Position numbers and translations under genes: made by a program. From positions 39,969 to 103,968 of the IMG/VR virus record IMGVR_UViG_3300048834_000096: 64,000 nt of DNA; one strand, written 5' to 3'. The notes beneath the pieces are model-generated. The model ran no database searches. It saw only the letters and a program-made list of their open reading frames with translations, and was not told the DNA's origin. Of the stretch, positions 1-9,344 are shown in pieces. Position 1 is the stretch's first letter. Every line of letters begins with the position of its first letter. Source of the stretch: a virus.

Positions 1-1
1 T

Positions 2-46
2 ACTAATGAAGAATTCCCATATACAATAACTACGGTGAACTTATGA
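2..46 (+). CDS. C-terminal end of an upstream gene (partial)
   Basis: One frame is open from the window edge to a TGA at 44-46 and would encode a 14-residue tail ending in TVNL. The stop overlaps the ATG of the next gene in the ATGA arrangement used throughout this window. That is the only support, since the fragment is too short to assign a family. Confidence 0.35.
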   Translation, partial: TNEEFPYTITTVNL

Positions 47-525
47 CAGAAGAATTAGAAGAAGATACTACTGTTTCGGTGTTTATTCTTAAACTTAGAA
101 CAGGCGAGTTGTTAATGTCTGAAGTCATTGTTGATAATGAGGATGATGACATTATACACTTAATGAGTCCAATAAGTATAGATCAAGATGTTAAGAATCA
201 GCGGTTTTCATTTTCGGAATGGATAATACCATTCTTAGCGACCCCATTTGTGTCTATACATCAATCTGATGTTATTTTGATGGAAGAGGTTTCACCTAAC
301 TATGTAAAGGTGTATGGGTCATTTATATCCCAAATAATAATAAATCAGATTAAGGCGCAGGTCGCAGAAAATATGACATCAGATACACAGTATTACGATA
401 TTCAGGCGGCAGTAGAAAAGATTAGACAGGTTTCTAAGGAAATGTCTGTTAAGTTTGATATACCAGAAATTGATTTAACTGATTTTGAACAGGAGTCAGA
501 AAAATTTAAACCATTAGTGCATTGA
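43..525 (+). CDS. Sm-like (LSm/Hfq-fold) phage protein, long paralogue
   Basis: The first ~100 residues have the strand pattern of small Sm-like beta-barrel proteins seen in T4-like marine phages: a strand with TGELLMSEV, an acidic turn, a P-I segment, an IPF stretch and a strand ending in a conserved I/V-x-x-x-E. The shorter protein at 29646-29939 has the same pattern (EGSEIVSQM, then VPFF, then ITSIIEAP), so the two look like paralogues. This copy adds a ~55-residue charged C-terminal tail. The family suggests RNA binding, but no direct function is visible. It sits immediately upstream of the late sigma factor gene with a 12-nt gap. Confidence 0.55.
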   Translation: MTEELEEDTTVSVFILKLRTGELLMSEVIVDNEDDDIIHLMSPISIDQDVKNQRFSFSEWIIPFLATPFVSIHQSDVILMEEVSPNYVKVYGSFISQIIINQIKAQVAENMTSDTQYYDIQAAVEKIRQVSKEMSVKFDIPEIDLTDFEQESEKFKPLVH

Positions 526-537
526 GTAGGAGTTAAT

Positions 538-1101
538 ATGGCTAAACCAAAATCTAACCATTATGTTAGTAATAAGGAGTTTTTAGAACACTTCATTGAA
601 TGGAAGACACAATTAGATACAGCGTCAGTCAATGGAACACCACCACCGGTTATGCCACGATATTTAGGTGAATGCATAATAAAAATTGCGAATCATTTAG
701 CGTTTAAGGCGAACTTTATAAATTATTCATATCGAAATGATATGATCGGTGATGCTATAGAAAACTGTTCAAGAGTTCTACATAAGTTTAATCCAGAAAG
801 GTCAAGTAATATATTTGCATATACAACACAGATTTGTTACAATGCATTTCTACGTAGAATCGAGGCTGAAAAGAAACAATCTAATATAAAGGGGAAATTA
901 ATACAAGAGATTCCTATAGATGAACTATTTGACATTAACCCGGATGATGCAGATGAGGTTGAGTTTAGAAGTATGTATATGGAATTTATGAAGAGTAATA
1001 GTTTTTCCGACTCTACGAAAATGGAAAGCAGTAAACGAAAAAAGAATACAGATCCTGAATTGATGGATACCTTAGAGAAGTTTATTTGTGATGACGAGTA
1101 A
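538..1101 (+). CDS. 55: Late-transcription sigma factor gp55
   Basis: The 187-residue product matches T4 gp55 (185 residues) in length and layout: an N-terminal NKEFLEHFIEWK segment, a region-2-like helix around DMIGDAIENCSRVLHKFNPERS, then a FAYTTQICYNAFLRRI segment. In T4 this minimal sigma factor directs host RNA polymerase to TATAAATA late promoters, with the sliding clamp and gp33 as co-activators. The window contains suitable boxes at 15647 (minus), 25224, 43478, 47827 and 54219 and also encodes the clamp. The ATG follows a GTAGGAG ribosome site. The stop overlaps the start of gene 47. Confidence 0.92.
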   Translation: MAKPKSNHYVSNKEFLEHFIEWKTQLDTASVNGTPPPVMPRYLGECIIKIANHLAFKANFINYSYRNDMIGDAIENCSRVLHKFNPERSSNIFAYTTQICYNAFLRRIEAEKKQSNIKGKLIQEIPIDELFDINPDDADEVEFRSMYMEFMKSNSFSDSTKMESSKRKKNTDPELMDTLEKFICDDE

Positions 1102-2164
1102 GTTTATTATTGTTGGTGACATTCATATAAGTTCTAGGAACGACTCATCTATAATGATGAATCACCAACTCTCATTCTTTGAGAATGAGGTTTTCCCTTA
1201 TATGAGGAAACACAAGTTGAAGAAGTTATTAACTTGTGGTGACCTGTTTGATCGAAGAAAGTATACCAACCACGTAGTATTAAATGAGTGGAAACGAAGA
1301 TTCTTTGATGTTTTGGAAAACATGGGTGTCGAGTTTCATGTTATCATAGGAAATCATGATATACCCTGGGCAAATAAATTAGATGCCAACACCCCTAGTT
1401 TGATGCTAATGGAGTATGAAAATATAGTAATTTATGACAAACCACAAACAGTTAAATTTGGTAACACTGATGTTTCGATAATACCATGGATGTGTAAGGA
1501 AAACTTCAATGATTGTATGACTGAGTTAAATGAAACTAAAGCTCAGCTGTGTCTTGGTCATTTCGATATTAGTGGGTTTGAGATGCATCGAGGGCAGGTT
1601 AGTGTTGATGGTTTGGATTCTAATCTGTTTAAGCGGTTTGATTTGGTTTTATCTGGACACTTCCACGAGAAAAGTTCAAAGGGAAATATATTCTATCTGG
1701 GCACACCCTATGAACTAACATGGGCGGATGCTGGTGATCGCCGAGGTTTTTATGAGTTTGATTTTGAAACTAGAGATATGATTTTTATTGAGAATCCAGT
1801 ATCAATTTTTAACAAATTATACTGGGATGATAAAGATAAAGGAGATCATTATTGTCAGTCGTTTGATCTTAAGACCATCGTGGATACCTTTGTTAAGGTA
1901 GTTGTTCTTAACAAAACCGATCCATATCAGTTTGATAAATTTTTGGATAAGTTATACAACGTGCAACTAGCTGATCTTAAGGTCATTGAGGATTTATCTG
2001 ATTATGATGCAGATTCAGTATCGGATGAAGACATTGAGATGGAAGATACGATGACCTTAATGGATTCCTATGTTGATGGTATTGTAGATACCGATTTTGA
2101 TCGGGATAAGGTTAAACGAATATTGAAATCATTATATACTGATGCGTTGGGTTTGGAGATCTAA
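1091..2164 (+). CDS. 47: gp47 recombination endonuclease subunit (Mre11/SbcD-like)
   Basis: This is a calcineurin-like phosphoesterase. It shows the metal-binding motifs GDIHIS near the N-terminus, GDLFDRR, GNHD and SGHFHEKS in that order. It is the nuclease subunit of the gp46-gp47 complex, the T4 counterpart of Mre11-Rad50, which resects DNA ends for recombination-dependent replication. The ATG at 1091 overlaps the gp55 stop; a GTG one codon upstream is possible but adds only one residue. An acidic stretch near residues 300-325 is less conserved. The partner gene 46 follows with no gap. Confidence 0.95.
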   Translation: MTSKFIIVGDIHISSRNDSSIMMNHQLSFFENEVFPYMRKHKLKKLLTCGDLFDRRKYTNHVVLNEWKRRFFDVLENMGVEFHVIIGNHDIPWANKLDANTPSLMLMEYENIVIYDKPQTVKFGNTDVSIIPWMCKENFNDCMTELNETKAQLCLGHFDISGFEMHRGQVSVDGLDSNLFKRFDLVLSGHFHEKSSKGNIFYLGTPYELTWADAGDRRGFYEFDFETRDMIFIENPVSIFNKLYWDDKDKGDHYCQSFDLKTIVDTFVKVVVLNKTDPYQFDKFLDKLYNVQLADLKVIEDLSDYDADSVSDEDIEMEDTMTLMDSYVDGIVDTDFDRDKVKRILKSLYTDALGLEI

Positions 2165-3856
2165 TTGGTAAAATTTATTCGTGTATCATATCGAAATTTT
2201 TTAAGTTCTGGAAATATCCCTATAGAGATCAAGTTAAATAAAACACATTTAACCTTGATCTCTGGTAAGAATGGTAGCGGGAAGTCAACTATAGTTGAGG
2301 CTATTGTCTTTGGACTATTTGGTAAGCCATACAGAAACATCAATAAAAATCAACTTATAAATTCGATCAACCAAAAACAATGCCTTGTAGAGTTGGATTT
2401 TGAAATTGGTAAGAAGAAATATCGCATTGTTCGTGGTATAAAACCAAATGTCTTTGAAATTTATGAGAATGGGAAGGTTTTAAATCAAAACCCAAATATT
2501 AGAGACCACCAAAAGGTTTTAGAATCTCAAATTCTTAAAATGAGTTATAAGACTTTTACTCAGGTTGTTATGATGGGTAGTGGAAATTATATTCCGTTTA
2601 TGGAGTTACAACCATATCAAAGAAGGGAATTCATTGAAGATTTGCTTGATATAAAGATTTTTTCGGTGATGAACACCTTAGTTAAGGACCGAGTAAAATC
2701 CTTAAAGGATGAAATTAGAGAAACTGATCTAGAGATAAAGTCTCTTAAGGAAAAGGCCTTAATGCAAAAGAGTTTTATCGAAAAACAAGTTAAGGAGAAA
2801 GATGAAAATAAACAGTCCTTACATGATAGTATTGAGAAGAACTTCAGTGATAATAAACAGTTAGTTGAACGGGTTACCAAACTTAGAGAGAAGGTTGATT
2901 CTATAACTTCTAGTTTTGATGATTCATTGTATGAAAAATTGAGTGAATTACGTATTAAAAAGAGTGAGAATGAGTTAGATGTTTCCTCGAGAACTAGTAA
3001 ACGACTAATTGGAGACGTTTGCCCAACCTGTAAGCAAGATGTATCTGATTCTGTTCGGATGAAAATTGATATCGAGATTGATAAAGAGGTTGACCAATTA
3101 TCTAGGTATGGAAAATCTATAGATTTGGATATTATAAACATCAATAAAGAAATTTCTAAGATTGAAGAACAATCTAAAGAAGTAAAAAAAATTCAAGAAT
3201 CAATTTCCGTTCTAAATGAACAGATTTCAATCAACAATGCCATTATAATGAAGGATCAGGGTTTATTGGAATCAATAAGTGATACGACTAGTATTGATGA
3301 AGAAAAGGAAAAGTTACGTACATATGCGAAAGCTATTGTTAAGGTTGATAATCACAAAAAGAAAATTGTGGAGTCCTTGCATCTAAACACTATAGTAACC
3401 AACCTATTGCAAGATAGTGGTATAAAAGCTAAGATAATAAAGCAATATGTACCGGTTATAAACAAGTTGGTGAATAAGTATTTGGCAAAGTTGGATTTCT
3501 TCGTGTCATTTAACTTAGATGAGAATTTTAATGAATCCGTTAAATCAAGACACCGTGACGAATTTACTTGGGGTTCATTTAGCGAAGGTCAAAAGATGCG
3601 TATTAATCTAGCCTTGATTTTTACTTGGCGAGAAATTGCTAGAATGAAAAATAGTATAAACACCAATATAGTGTTCTTTGATGAATTACTAGATAGTTCA
3701 ATGGATGGCGGTGGTATGGATTTGGCATTAGGTCTTTTAGATGACATGAAAGATAGTAACGTCTTTGTTATTTCACACCGAGAGGGGTCGTTTGATAAGT
3801 TTCCTTCGGTTATTCAGATGGGTACAAAAAATAATTTTACAATTATACAGGATTGA
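2165..3856 (+). CDS. 46: gp46 recombination endonuclease subunit (Rad50/SbcC-like)
   Basis: This is an SMC-type ATPase with a Walker A (GKNGSGKST) near residue 35, a long coiled coil with a central zinc-hook CPTC around residue 290, a signature FSEGQKMRINLAL and a Walker B IVFFDELLD near the C-terminus. It forms the ATPase arm of the gp46/47 nuclease. The only plausible start is TTG at 2165, directly after the gene 47 stop. A GGAG at 2155-2158, 6 nt upstream, supports it. At 563 residues it matches the T4 protein (560). Confidence 0.95.
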   Translation: MVKFIRVSYRNFLSSGNIPIEIKLNKTHLTLISGKNGSGKSTIVEAIVFGLFGKPYRNINKNQLINSINQKQCLVELDFEIGKKKYRIVRGIKPNVFEIYENGKVLNQNPNIRDHQKVLESQILKMSYKTFTQVVMMGSGNYIPFMELQPYQRREFIEDLLDIKIFSVMNTLVKDRVKSLKDEIRETDLEIKSLKEKALMQKSFIEKQVKEKDENKQSLHDSIEKNFSDNKQLVERVTKLREKVDSITSSFDDSLYEKLSELRIKKSENELDVSSRTSKRLIGDVCPTCKQDVSDSVRMKIDIEIDKEVDQLSRYGKSIDLDIININKEISKIEEQSKEVKKIQESISVLNEQISINNAIIMKDQGLLESISDTTSIDEEKEKLRTYAKAIVKVDNHKKKIVESLHLNTIVTNLLQDSGIKAKIIKQYVPVINKLVNKYLAKLDFFVSFNLDENFNESVKSRHRDEFTWGSFSEGQKMRINLALIFTWREIARMKNSINTNIVFFDELLDSSMDGGGMDLALGLLDDMKDSNVFVISHREGSFDKFPSVIQMGTKNNFTIIQD

Positions 3857-3858
3857 TT

Positions 3859-4338
3859 ATGAAGAGAATTTTCTTGGATATGGATGGTGTTTTAGCTAAT
3901 TGGGAAAAATCAGTAACTGAAGTTTTGGGAAGAGACTCTGCTGTTAGAGATTTTACTTGGGAGGAGTTACTTGAGGCTGCACCAAGGTTATATGCTGACC
4001 TAGAGTTGATGCCATCTGCTGTTAAGTTGTGGGATTATGTTCGTAATTCCTCTGGTGTTTCTTCTGTTAAAATTTTGACTGCTATTCCCAGACGAATACA
4101 TTGGCCAGATTGTACCTCACATAAGAGGGAGTGGGTATGGAAACATTTTGGTTCTGATGTCGACGTTTTATTTGGTCCTTTTGCGTGGGACAAGCAGTTT
4201 CATTGTAAAGGGATTGATGATATACTGATTGATGATAGTGAATTGAACATACCACAGTGGAGACAACGGGGTGGTTTGGGTATATTACATACCTCAGTAG
4301 ATGATACGATTGATGTTTTGAAAATGTTGGGGGTTTGA
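3859..4338 (+). CDS. HAD-family 5'(3')-deoxyribonucleotidase-like protein
   Basis: The N-terminus reads KRIFLDMDGVLANWEKS, carrying the DxDGVxA nucleophile motif of the 5'(3')-deoxyribonucleotidase branch of HAD phosphatases. Later motifs are ILTAIP (motif II Thr) and DDILIDDSELN (motif IV acids). The role is probably dephosphorylation of nucleoside monophosphates from degraded host DNA. The start is ATG 3859, just after the gene 46 stop. The stop is followed one base later by the next ATG, so the genes are coupled. Confidence 0.75.
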   Translation: MKRIFLDMDGVLANWEKSVTEVLGRDSAVRDFTWEELLEAAPRLYADLELMPSAVKLWDYVRNSSGVSSVKILTAIPRRIHWPDCTSHKREWVWKHFGSDVDVLFGPFAWDKQFHCKGIDDILIDDSELNIPQWRQRGGLGILHTSVDDTIDVLKMLGV

Positions 4339-4339
4339 T

Positions 4340-4945
4340 ATGGGGAGTGTTAATATAGAGGGATCAATTGAAACAGTTAGTGGAAGGTTTGTTAGTCCAC
4401 TACATAGTACAGTTGATGATATTGAAATAAATGATATTGCGTGGGCTCTTAGTAGAATAAGTAGGTTTGCTGGCCATACTATTACTGAGATTCCCTATAA
4501 TGTTGCTCAACATTCATTATTCGTATGCAATATGATAGAACATGAGTATTCAAACAACCCACGGTTAGCTCTTTTTGGTTTGCTTCATGATGCAGCTGAG
4601 GCATATATTGGTGATATTCCGTCACCTATAAAACGAATAAACGGGTTACATGAAGTGTTTAAGCGTTTAGAAAATAGGTTGTTGGATATGATATTCGTTA
4701 AATATGTTGGTACTAACCTATCGCCCGATGCATCTGTTATTGTAGATTTTTTTGATAAACGGGCCCTTTATATTGAGGCGCATGCGTTTATGGAGTCTAG
4801 AGGTAGGGATTGGTGTAACTATGGCAAATACAACATCACTTTAGTTGACTTGCAGCAGTTTCCCAACCCAATTAGATCTATAGAGGCATATAAGGAATTT
4901 ATCAAAAAATTCAATGAGTTGACTGAGCTCATTGCAAAGAAGTAG
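4340..4945 (+). CDS. HD-domain phosphohydrolase (YfbR-like)
   Basis: The HD signature is clear: AQHS with His58, LLHDAAEA with His83-Asp84, and GDIPSPIK after it. The arrangement resembles YfbR-type 5'-deoxynucleotidases, which remove phosphate from dNMPs. Next to the HAD nucleotidase it suggests a local pair of nucleotide-pool enzymes. At 201 residues the length is normal for the family. The exact substrate cannot be read from sequence. The 3' end of this gene holds the -35 element of the promoter at 4932-4960. Confidence 0.78.
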   Translation: MGSVNIEGSIETVSGRFVSPLHSTVDDIEINDIAWALSRISRFAGHTITEIPYNVAQHSLFVCNMIEHEYSNNPRLALFGLLHDAAEAYIGDIPSPIKRINGLHEVFKRLENRLLDMIFVKYVGTNLSPDASVIVDFFDKRALYIEAHAFMESRGRDWCNYGKYNITLVDLQQFPNPIRSIEAYKEFIKKFNELTELIAKK

Positions 4946-4960
4946 TTAGTATGATATAAT
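4932..4960 (+). promoter_or_regulatory. Sigma70-like promoter, TTGCAA-17-TATAAT
   Basis: TTGCAA at 4932-4937 and TATAAT at 4955-4960 are separated by exactly 17 bp. Initiation 7 nt after the -10 would fall on the A of the ATG at 4967, making the following transcript leaderless. Confidence 0.75.
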
Positions 4961-4966
4961 TATACT

Positions 4967-5164
4967 ATGGGTAGTTCTAGATGTTGCAAATTTTGTGGTA
5001 ATCCTGTTGATCCCGGTGGTTGGTATTTGACTGGATACTATGGGATAATTGGCTATGTTTGTTGTAGTTGTTATAGAATAGTGGCCAGAGACTCTGCGGG
5101 TGAACTAGAGAACCCAAAAGAATATTTGATGTTTTTACTTAAGTATGGAGATAAGTTGGGATGA
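4967..5164 (+). CDS. Small zinc-binding protein with two CxxC pairs
   Basis: The 65-residue product has CKFC near residue 7 and a CCSC cluster about 27 residues later, a typical treble-clef or ribbon zinc-site spacing. No enzyme domain is present, so a DNA-, RNA- or protein-binding role is only a guess. The ATG lies at the predicted transcription start of the preceding promoter and no Shine-Dalgarno is visible. The stop overlaps the start of rIIA, so it is likely the first gene of the rII transcript. Confidence 0.6.
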   Translation: MGSSRCCKFCGNPVDPGGWYLTGYYGIIGYVCCSCYRIVARDSAGELENPKEYLMFLLKYGDKLG

Positions 5165-7230
5165 TTGTCAATAAACCAGCACCAATAAAAAGCAATATTT
5201 CAAACACACAGGAGTTTTCTACAACCACAGACAGTGCTAGATTGTTCCGAATGTTATCAGACTTCCTTTATTCTAATAAGGAGGCGTGTGTTCTTCATGA
5301 AATTTCCGCAAATGCATTGGATGCGCATAAATTAGTCGGTAAAGAAAACGAACCGATTCATGTATATGCACCAACAGAGTTTAACTCTTCTCTACGAATT
5401 AGAGATTTTGGTCCCGGTTTATCTGAGGCAGACGTCCGTAAGCTACTAACAACTTATGGTGAGTCTGGTTCTCACAAGAGAACATCTAATGAATATTTAG
5501 GGTCATGGGGTATTGGGGCAAAGTCTCCTGCTGCGGTAACAAAAACGTGGGATATTAGATCAAACCATAATGGTGTTTCAACACTATACAAGGTATTTGT
5601 TAATGAACGGGGCATTCCTGCCCTAACTAAACTGACTGAGAATCAGACTGATGAAACTGGGTTGGAGGTTTCAATACCGATTGATCCAACCAAGAAGAAA
5701 ATCTGGATTGACTTGTTTTCATCTGTTTATGAGTTTTATCCTGTTAAGCCTAAGTTTTTTGGTGCCACCCCGGTTTTCCCTGAGCCCAAAACTATATACC
5801 AATCAACCGATTGGGTTCTATTGCATGAGACATATGTGTCATATTCTGGTTTGAGTGTAATTATTTCGAACCGAAAATATGGTATAAATTTTTCCGAACT
5901 ATACCAGTTTATATCACCGAGATTTGATGCAAAAGAACAGCGTGCAATCTCTGAGATTCTTAAAAATGGTGGTATTCGACTATTATTTGGTGTTGGTGAA
6001 CTGGAACTAAGTATATCCAGAGAATCAATTCAATACACTAAATATACTATTGATGCGTTTGAATCGAAGATACGAATTATCTTAGGATTCTTTAAGGATA
6101 AGTTCCGTGAAATGGTTCCTACAGAGTCGCAAATAAACTATAAGGTGTCATTAGCTAAGTACATCAATACCTATTTTCGGAAATTTTCAGGCACTGTAGA
6201 GTTGTGCCTACATGAATTTGGTAATCCATATGATATAAGATCTGAGTATGATCTCAATTCAATTGTTATAACGGCCAGTGTGGTTGGGGTTAAAACCAAT
6301 CGATTAGCAAATATCGTTAGACCAAAGCTTAATAGTAGGTATGGCATATTTTCTTTTGGAGTAAAGACCGGTGATGGTCATGGTGTTGGGATTACCATTG
6401 GTGCAATTATTGATAAGAGTTTTATGATTGTTGTTAAGAACGTGTTTAATACATCCGCACGAATCAAACATCAAATTAAATTAGGTGGTGTCACTAACAT
6501 TTTAGTTATAACACCAGATGAAGTTAGAAACATTCCTAAGGAGTTAAAGGGATTCATCAAAAAGGCTTCAACACTAACGGATCCGCCAAGAATTAAGGTT
6601 GAGAGGAAGATAAATGGGGTTGATGCATCTAAGGATTGGTATTGGTTGGATTCAAATTACGGGGAACTGAAATTTAGGCCAATTTCTAAGGATGAAGTAG
6701 AATCTATATTAGGTGATACCAATTTAGTGTACGCCAATTTCACCAAAGCCAGACAATCTTCAACAGTAGACTTGGATGTAGTTAACTATAAACACCTAAA
6801 ATCAGCGAATGACACGTTACATCTTTTGGGTGTTAGGCAGGGAACCAATCCACCAAAAAATGCTAAGAAAGTGGAGGATGTTTTATCTGAATGCAAATTA
6901 TTTGTTAAGTCGGATTATATCAGTTATTTGAGGTGGCGTTGGTTTACTGAAAACACCAGATTCTCATATTCTTGTTCATTGTGGTGTGATAAATTACCGC
7001 AAACATCTAAAATTGTTGAAGAATACAAACAATATTCTTGCATCTCTAAGGAGACTATCGCTAAATATCGTTTATTTAGTAAAATTAACAAGGGTACAAA
7101 TCTACCGCATTATGGTAATCTTTTTGACATTTATCCAATGCTGAAATATCATAATTATGATATGTCAGAAAAAGATTTTCTTGAGTATGTCAATTTAATT
7201 GATAAGGAGTTGAAGAATGGAAAAGTATAG
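5161..7230 (+). CDS. rIIA: rIIA-like protein (GHKL ATPase fold)
   Basis: The N-terminal ~200 residues show the GHKL ATP-binding motifs: HEISANALDAH (Glu47, Asn51), RDFGPGLS (Asp82), a YGESGSHK loop and LGSWGIGAKSP. T4 rIIA is a membrane-associated protein that protects against exclusion by a lambda prophage and affects lysis timing. At 689 residues it is close to T4 RIIA (725). The gene ends 14 nt inside rIIB, the same order and coupling as in T4. Confidence 0.9.
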   Translation: MIVNKPAPIKSNISNTQEFSTTTDSARLFRMLSDFLYSNKEACVLHEISANALDAHKLVGKENEPIHVYAPTEFNSSLRIRDFGPGLSEADVRKLLTTYGESGSHKRTSNEYLGSWGIGAKSPAAVTKTWDIRSNHNGVSTLYKVFVNERGIPALTKLTENQTDETGLEVSIPIDPTKKKIWIDLFSSVYEFYPVKPKFFGATPVFPEPKTIYQSTDWVLLHETYVSYSGLSVIISNRKYGINFSELYQFISPRFDAKEQRAISEILKNGGIRLLFGVGELELSISRESIQYTKYTIDAFESKIRIILGFFKDKFREMVPTESQINYKVSLAKYINTYFRKFSGTVELCLHEFGNPYDIRSEYDLNSIVITASVVGVKTNRLANIVRPKLNSRYGIFSFGVKTGDGHGVGITIGAIIDKSFMIVVKNVFNTSARIKHQIKLGGVTNILVITPDEVRNIPKELKGFIKKASTLTDPPRIKVERKINGVDASKDWYWLDSNYGELKFRPISKDEVESILGDTNLVYANFTKARQSSTVDLDVVNYKHLKSANDTLHLLGVRQGTNPPKNAKKVEDVLSECKLFVKSDYISYLRWRWFTENTRFSYSCSLWCDKLPQTSKIVEEYKQYSCISKETIAKYRLFSKINKGTNLPHYGNLFDIYPMLKYHNYDMSEKDFLEYVNLIDKELKNGKV

Positions 7231-8233
7231 TTATATAATTGGTGAAGATTTCACTTGTCTGGTGAATATCAGTAATGGTAATTCAGTTACCAAATATTCA
7301 TCTGAAAAGGATTATGAGAATTTTATTAACCTAATCAATCTTGGTGATTATGTTGGGGCAGAACGACTTGGTGATGTTAAGGTTGCTGTTAATAAGTTTT
7401 TGACTACTGCTAAGTCAGATTGGGGGATGGAATTTCGTATCACTGATGACTCCATAGAGTTTAGATACACTGAGGATGATTTGTGGCAGACACTACACAA
7501 TTCTATCTCTTCAAGAATTATCGCTATGGCTAAGGCGGATATGAATATTACTCCTATGCTAAATTTCATGGAAAATCTCCTGGGTAATCCATCTAAGCAG
7601 TCGGTTGATGAACTCTATATGTTCCTTGAGGCAACTAGGTTGCCTATTACTGAGGATGGCTATTTCATTGCATATAAGTTAGTTCGTAAAGACTATAAGG
7701 ATATTCATTCTGGTAAATTCGATAATTCTGTTGGGCAGTACTTGTCTATGCCTAGGAATGAAGTTGATGACCGAAGACATAATACCTGCTCAACTGGATT
7801 CCACTTTTGTAGTAAAGAATATTTGCCTCATTATGGTTCTACCACTTCAAGTAAGTGTGTTTTAGTTAAAATTAATCCAGAAGATGTTGTTAGTATTCCT
7901 AGCGATTACAATAATGCAAAGGGTAGGTGCTGCGCATATGTGGTTGTCGGGGAGCTGAAAGACTGGCAGAACTTAAGAAATGATAATTCGGATTATACCG
8001 ATTCACCTGTTGTTAGATCAGACGACCCGCATGAGGAGTGGAATGATCACGACTATTTCGAAGATAACTGGGAATCTGTATCACAGCGTATTTTTCAGGA
8101 CTATTTCTTATCACCCCGAGACGATGTATGGAAGGAAATATCTACCGGTGATTGGATTGCTAGAATCAAATTAGCTGAGAAGTTTGATACTACAGTCGAG
8201 ATGATTGAATACATTGAGGAAAAAATTGCATGA
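7217..8233 (+). CDS. rIIB: rIIB-like protein
   Basis: This protein has the rIIB layout: an N-terminal part with a short repeat, a central LYMFLEATRLPITEDGYFIAYKLVRKDYKDIHSG segment (listed here only as its key run LPITEDG to AYKLVRKDY), and a Cys/His-rich stretch THNTCSTGFHFCSKEYLPHYG-like around residues 188-210. It is 338 residues against 312 in T4, with an acidic C-terminal extension. It starts inside the end of rIIA behind AAGGAG and ends in an ATGA overlap with the next gene. Its function in T4 is known only genetically. Confidence 0.88.
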   Translation: MEKYSYIIGEDFTCLVNISNGNSVTKYSSEKDYENFINLINLGDYVGAERLGDVKVAVNKFLTTAKSDWGMEFRITDDSIEFRYTEDDLWQTLHNSISSRIIAMAKADMNITPMLNFMENLLGNPSKQSVDELYMFLEATRLPITEDGYFIAYKLVRKDYKDIHSGKFDNSVGQYLSMPRNEVDDRRHNTCSTGFHFCSKEYLPHYGSTTSSKCVLVKINPEDVVSIPSDYNNAKGRCCAYVVVGELKDWQNLRNDNSDYTDSPVVRSDDPHEEWNDHDYFEDNWESVSQRIFQDYFLSPRDDVWKEISTGDWIARIKLAEKFDTTVEMIEYIEEKIA

Positions 8234-8484
8234 CAGAAAACGATCCAGTAAATCATCCTAAGCATTACACTAGTCATCCTAGTGGTGTAGAATGCATCGA
8301 AATAACCGAACATTATAACTTCTGTATTGGTAATGGTATAAAATATCTATGGAGGCAGGGACTGAAAACTGGTGCCAATGAGGATGTTTTAGATAAACAA
8401 ATTGAGGACTGCGAAAAGGCGGTGTGGTATATTAAGCGTCATATTGAGAATCTTAGAAAGGATAAAAATGCCAAGAAAAGCTAA
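8230..8484 (+). CDS. DUF3310 family protein
   Basis: The sequence NDPVNHPKHYTSHPSGVECIEI followed by FCIGNGIKYLWRQG and DCEKAVWYI is the DUF3310 signature (motif cores: HPKHY, ECIE, GNxIKYLWR). The domain is common in phages and forms the C-terminal part of T7 gp1.7, a nucleotide kinase, but as a stand-alone 84-residue protein no activity can be assigned. It overlaps rIIB by 4 nt. Confidence 0.75.
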   Translation: MTENDPVNHPKHYTSHPSGVECIEITEHYNFCIGNGIKYLWRQGLKTGANEDVLDKQIEDCEKAVWYIKRHIENLRKDKNAKKS

Positions 8485-8680
8485 AAACAAAATGAAAGAA
8501 TGGCGACGTGAGAGTCCTGGCGGTCATTTGGGTAGAATTAACAAAATGAAGAAATATATTGGTGTCATACCACCAACCCTGCATGAACTTGGGCAAAAGT
8601 TAATGAATCGAATTGATCCTGATCCAATTTTGGATAGGTATAAACCAAAGAAGAAAGGTGAAATAAATGAAACTGTCTAA
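8468..8680 (+). CDS. Small basic protein of unknown function
   Basis: The ATG at 8468 gives a 70-residue Lys/Arg-rich protein beginning MPRKAKNKMKEW. Upstream in-frame codons exist but have no ribosome site. It overlaps both DUF3310 and the clamp gene, which supports real coding. No family is recognised; its charge would fit nucleic-acid binding. Confidence 0.5.
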   Translation: MPRKAKNKMKEWRRESPGGHLGRINKMKKYIGVIPPTLHELGQKLMNRIDPDPILDRYKPKKKGEINETV

Positions 8681-9329
8681 ACAAACAATTGAAGTTCTTA
8701 AGGTATGGAGTTCTATTAACACCAACCTGGTTATTCCTGCTGGTAGTAAAATATCTACAATGAGTATTGCTAAGGATATTATGGCAGTGGTTGATGTTTC
8801 TGAGAAATTTGCAAAACAAGTTTCAATTTTTAATCTGTCAGAACTTCTTGGTGTTTTGTCTAGTTTTAGTGATCCTGAGATTGAACTGGAGGATAAATAC
8901 ATGACTATAACCGAGGGGAAGCAATCGGTGAAATATGTTTATGCTGACCCTACACTTTTGGTTTCTCCGTCAAAGGCAATTAACATGCCTAAAGCAGAAG
9001 TTTCATTTACTCTTAGTGCGGCAGATTTAGCTAGAATTCAGAAGATGGCTGGTATTTTGGCGGTCGAGGACCTATCTTTTGTTGGTGATGGAAATAAGAT
9101 TGTAGCCAGGGTTTTGGATTTGAAAAACCCTTCTGGCAATAACTTTGATATTGATATGGATACAAACACAAAAGATGAATTTGTGGTCAATTTTAAGGTT
9201 GAGAAAATCAAGTTACTACCTGGTGACCATAAGGTAGAAATATCTTCAAAGAAAATTAGTAAGTTCGAGAATACCACTTATAACTCAACAACATATATTG
9301 CGGTTGAAGCAACATCTGAGTTTAAGTAA
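8667..9329 (+). CDS. 45: gp45 DNA polymerase sliding clamp
   Basis: The 220-residue product matches T4 gp45 (228) across its length, for example MKLSKQTIEVLKVWSSINTN at the start and a LPGDHKVEISSKKISKFEN-like C-terminal domain (core GDHKVEISSKxISKFE). The trimeric ring tethers gp43 to DNA and also activates late transcription with gp55. It is followed closely by the loader genes, the T4 order 45-44-62-regA with one insertion. The ATG lies behind AAAGGTG. Confidence 0.93.
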   Translation: MKLSKQTIEVLKVWSSINTNLVIPAGSKISTMSIAKDIMAVVDVSEKFAKQVSIFNLSELLGVLSSFSDPEIELEDKYMTITEGKQSVKYVYADPTLLVSPSKAINMPKAEVSFTLSAADLARIQKMAGILAVEDLSFVGDGNKIVARVLDLKNPSGNNFDIDMDTNTKDEFVVNFKVEKIKLLPGDHKVEISSKKISKFENTTYNSTTYIAVEATSEFK

Positions 9330-9344
9330 TACTAGGAGTATATT

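Noticed and set aside
2617-3144. 175-codon minus-strand frame opposite gene 46
   Set aside because: It is antisense to a well-conserved coiled-coil region and has no ribosome site or promoter.
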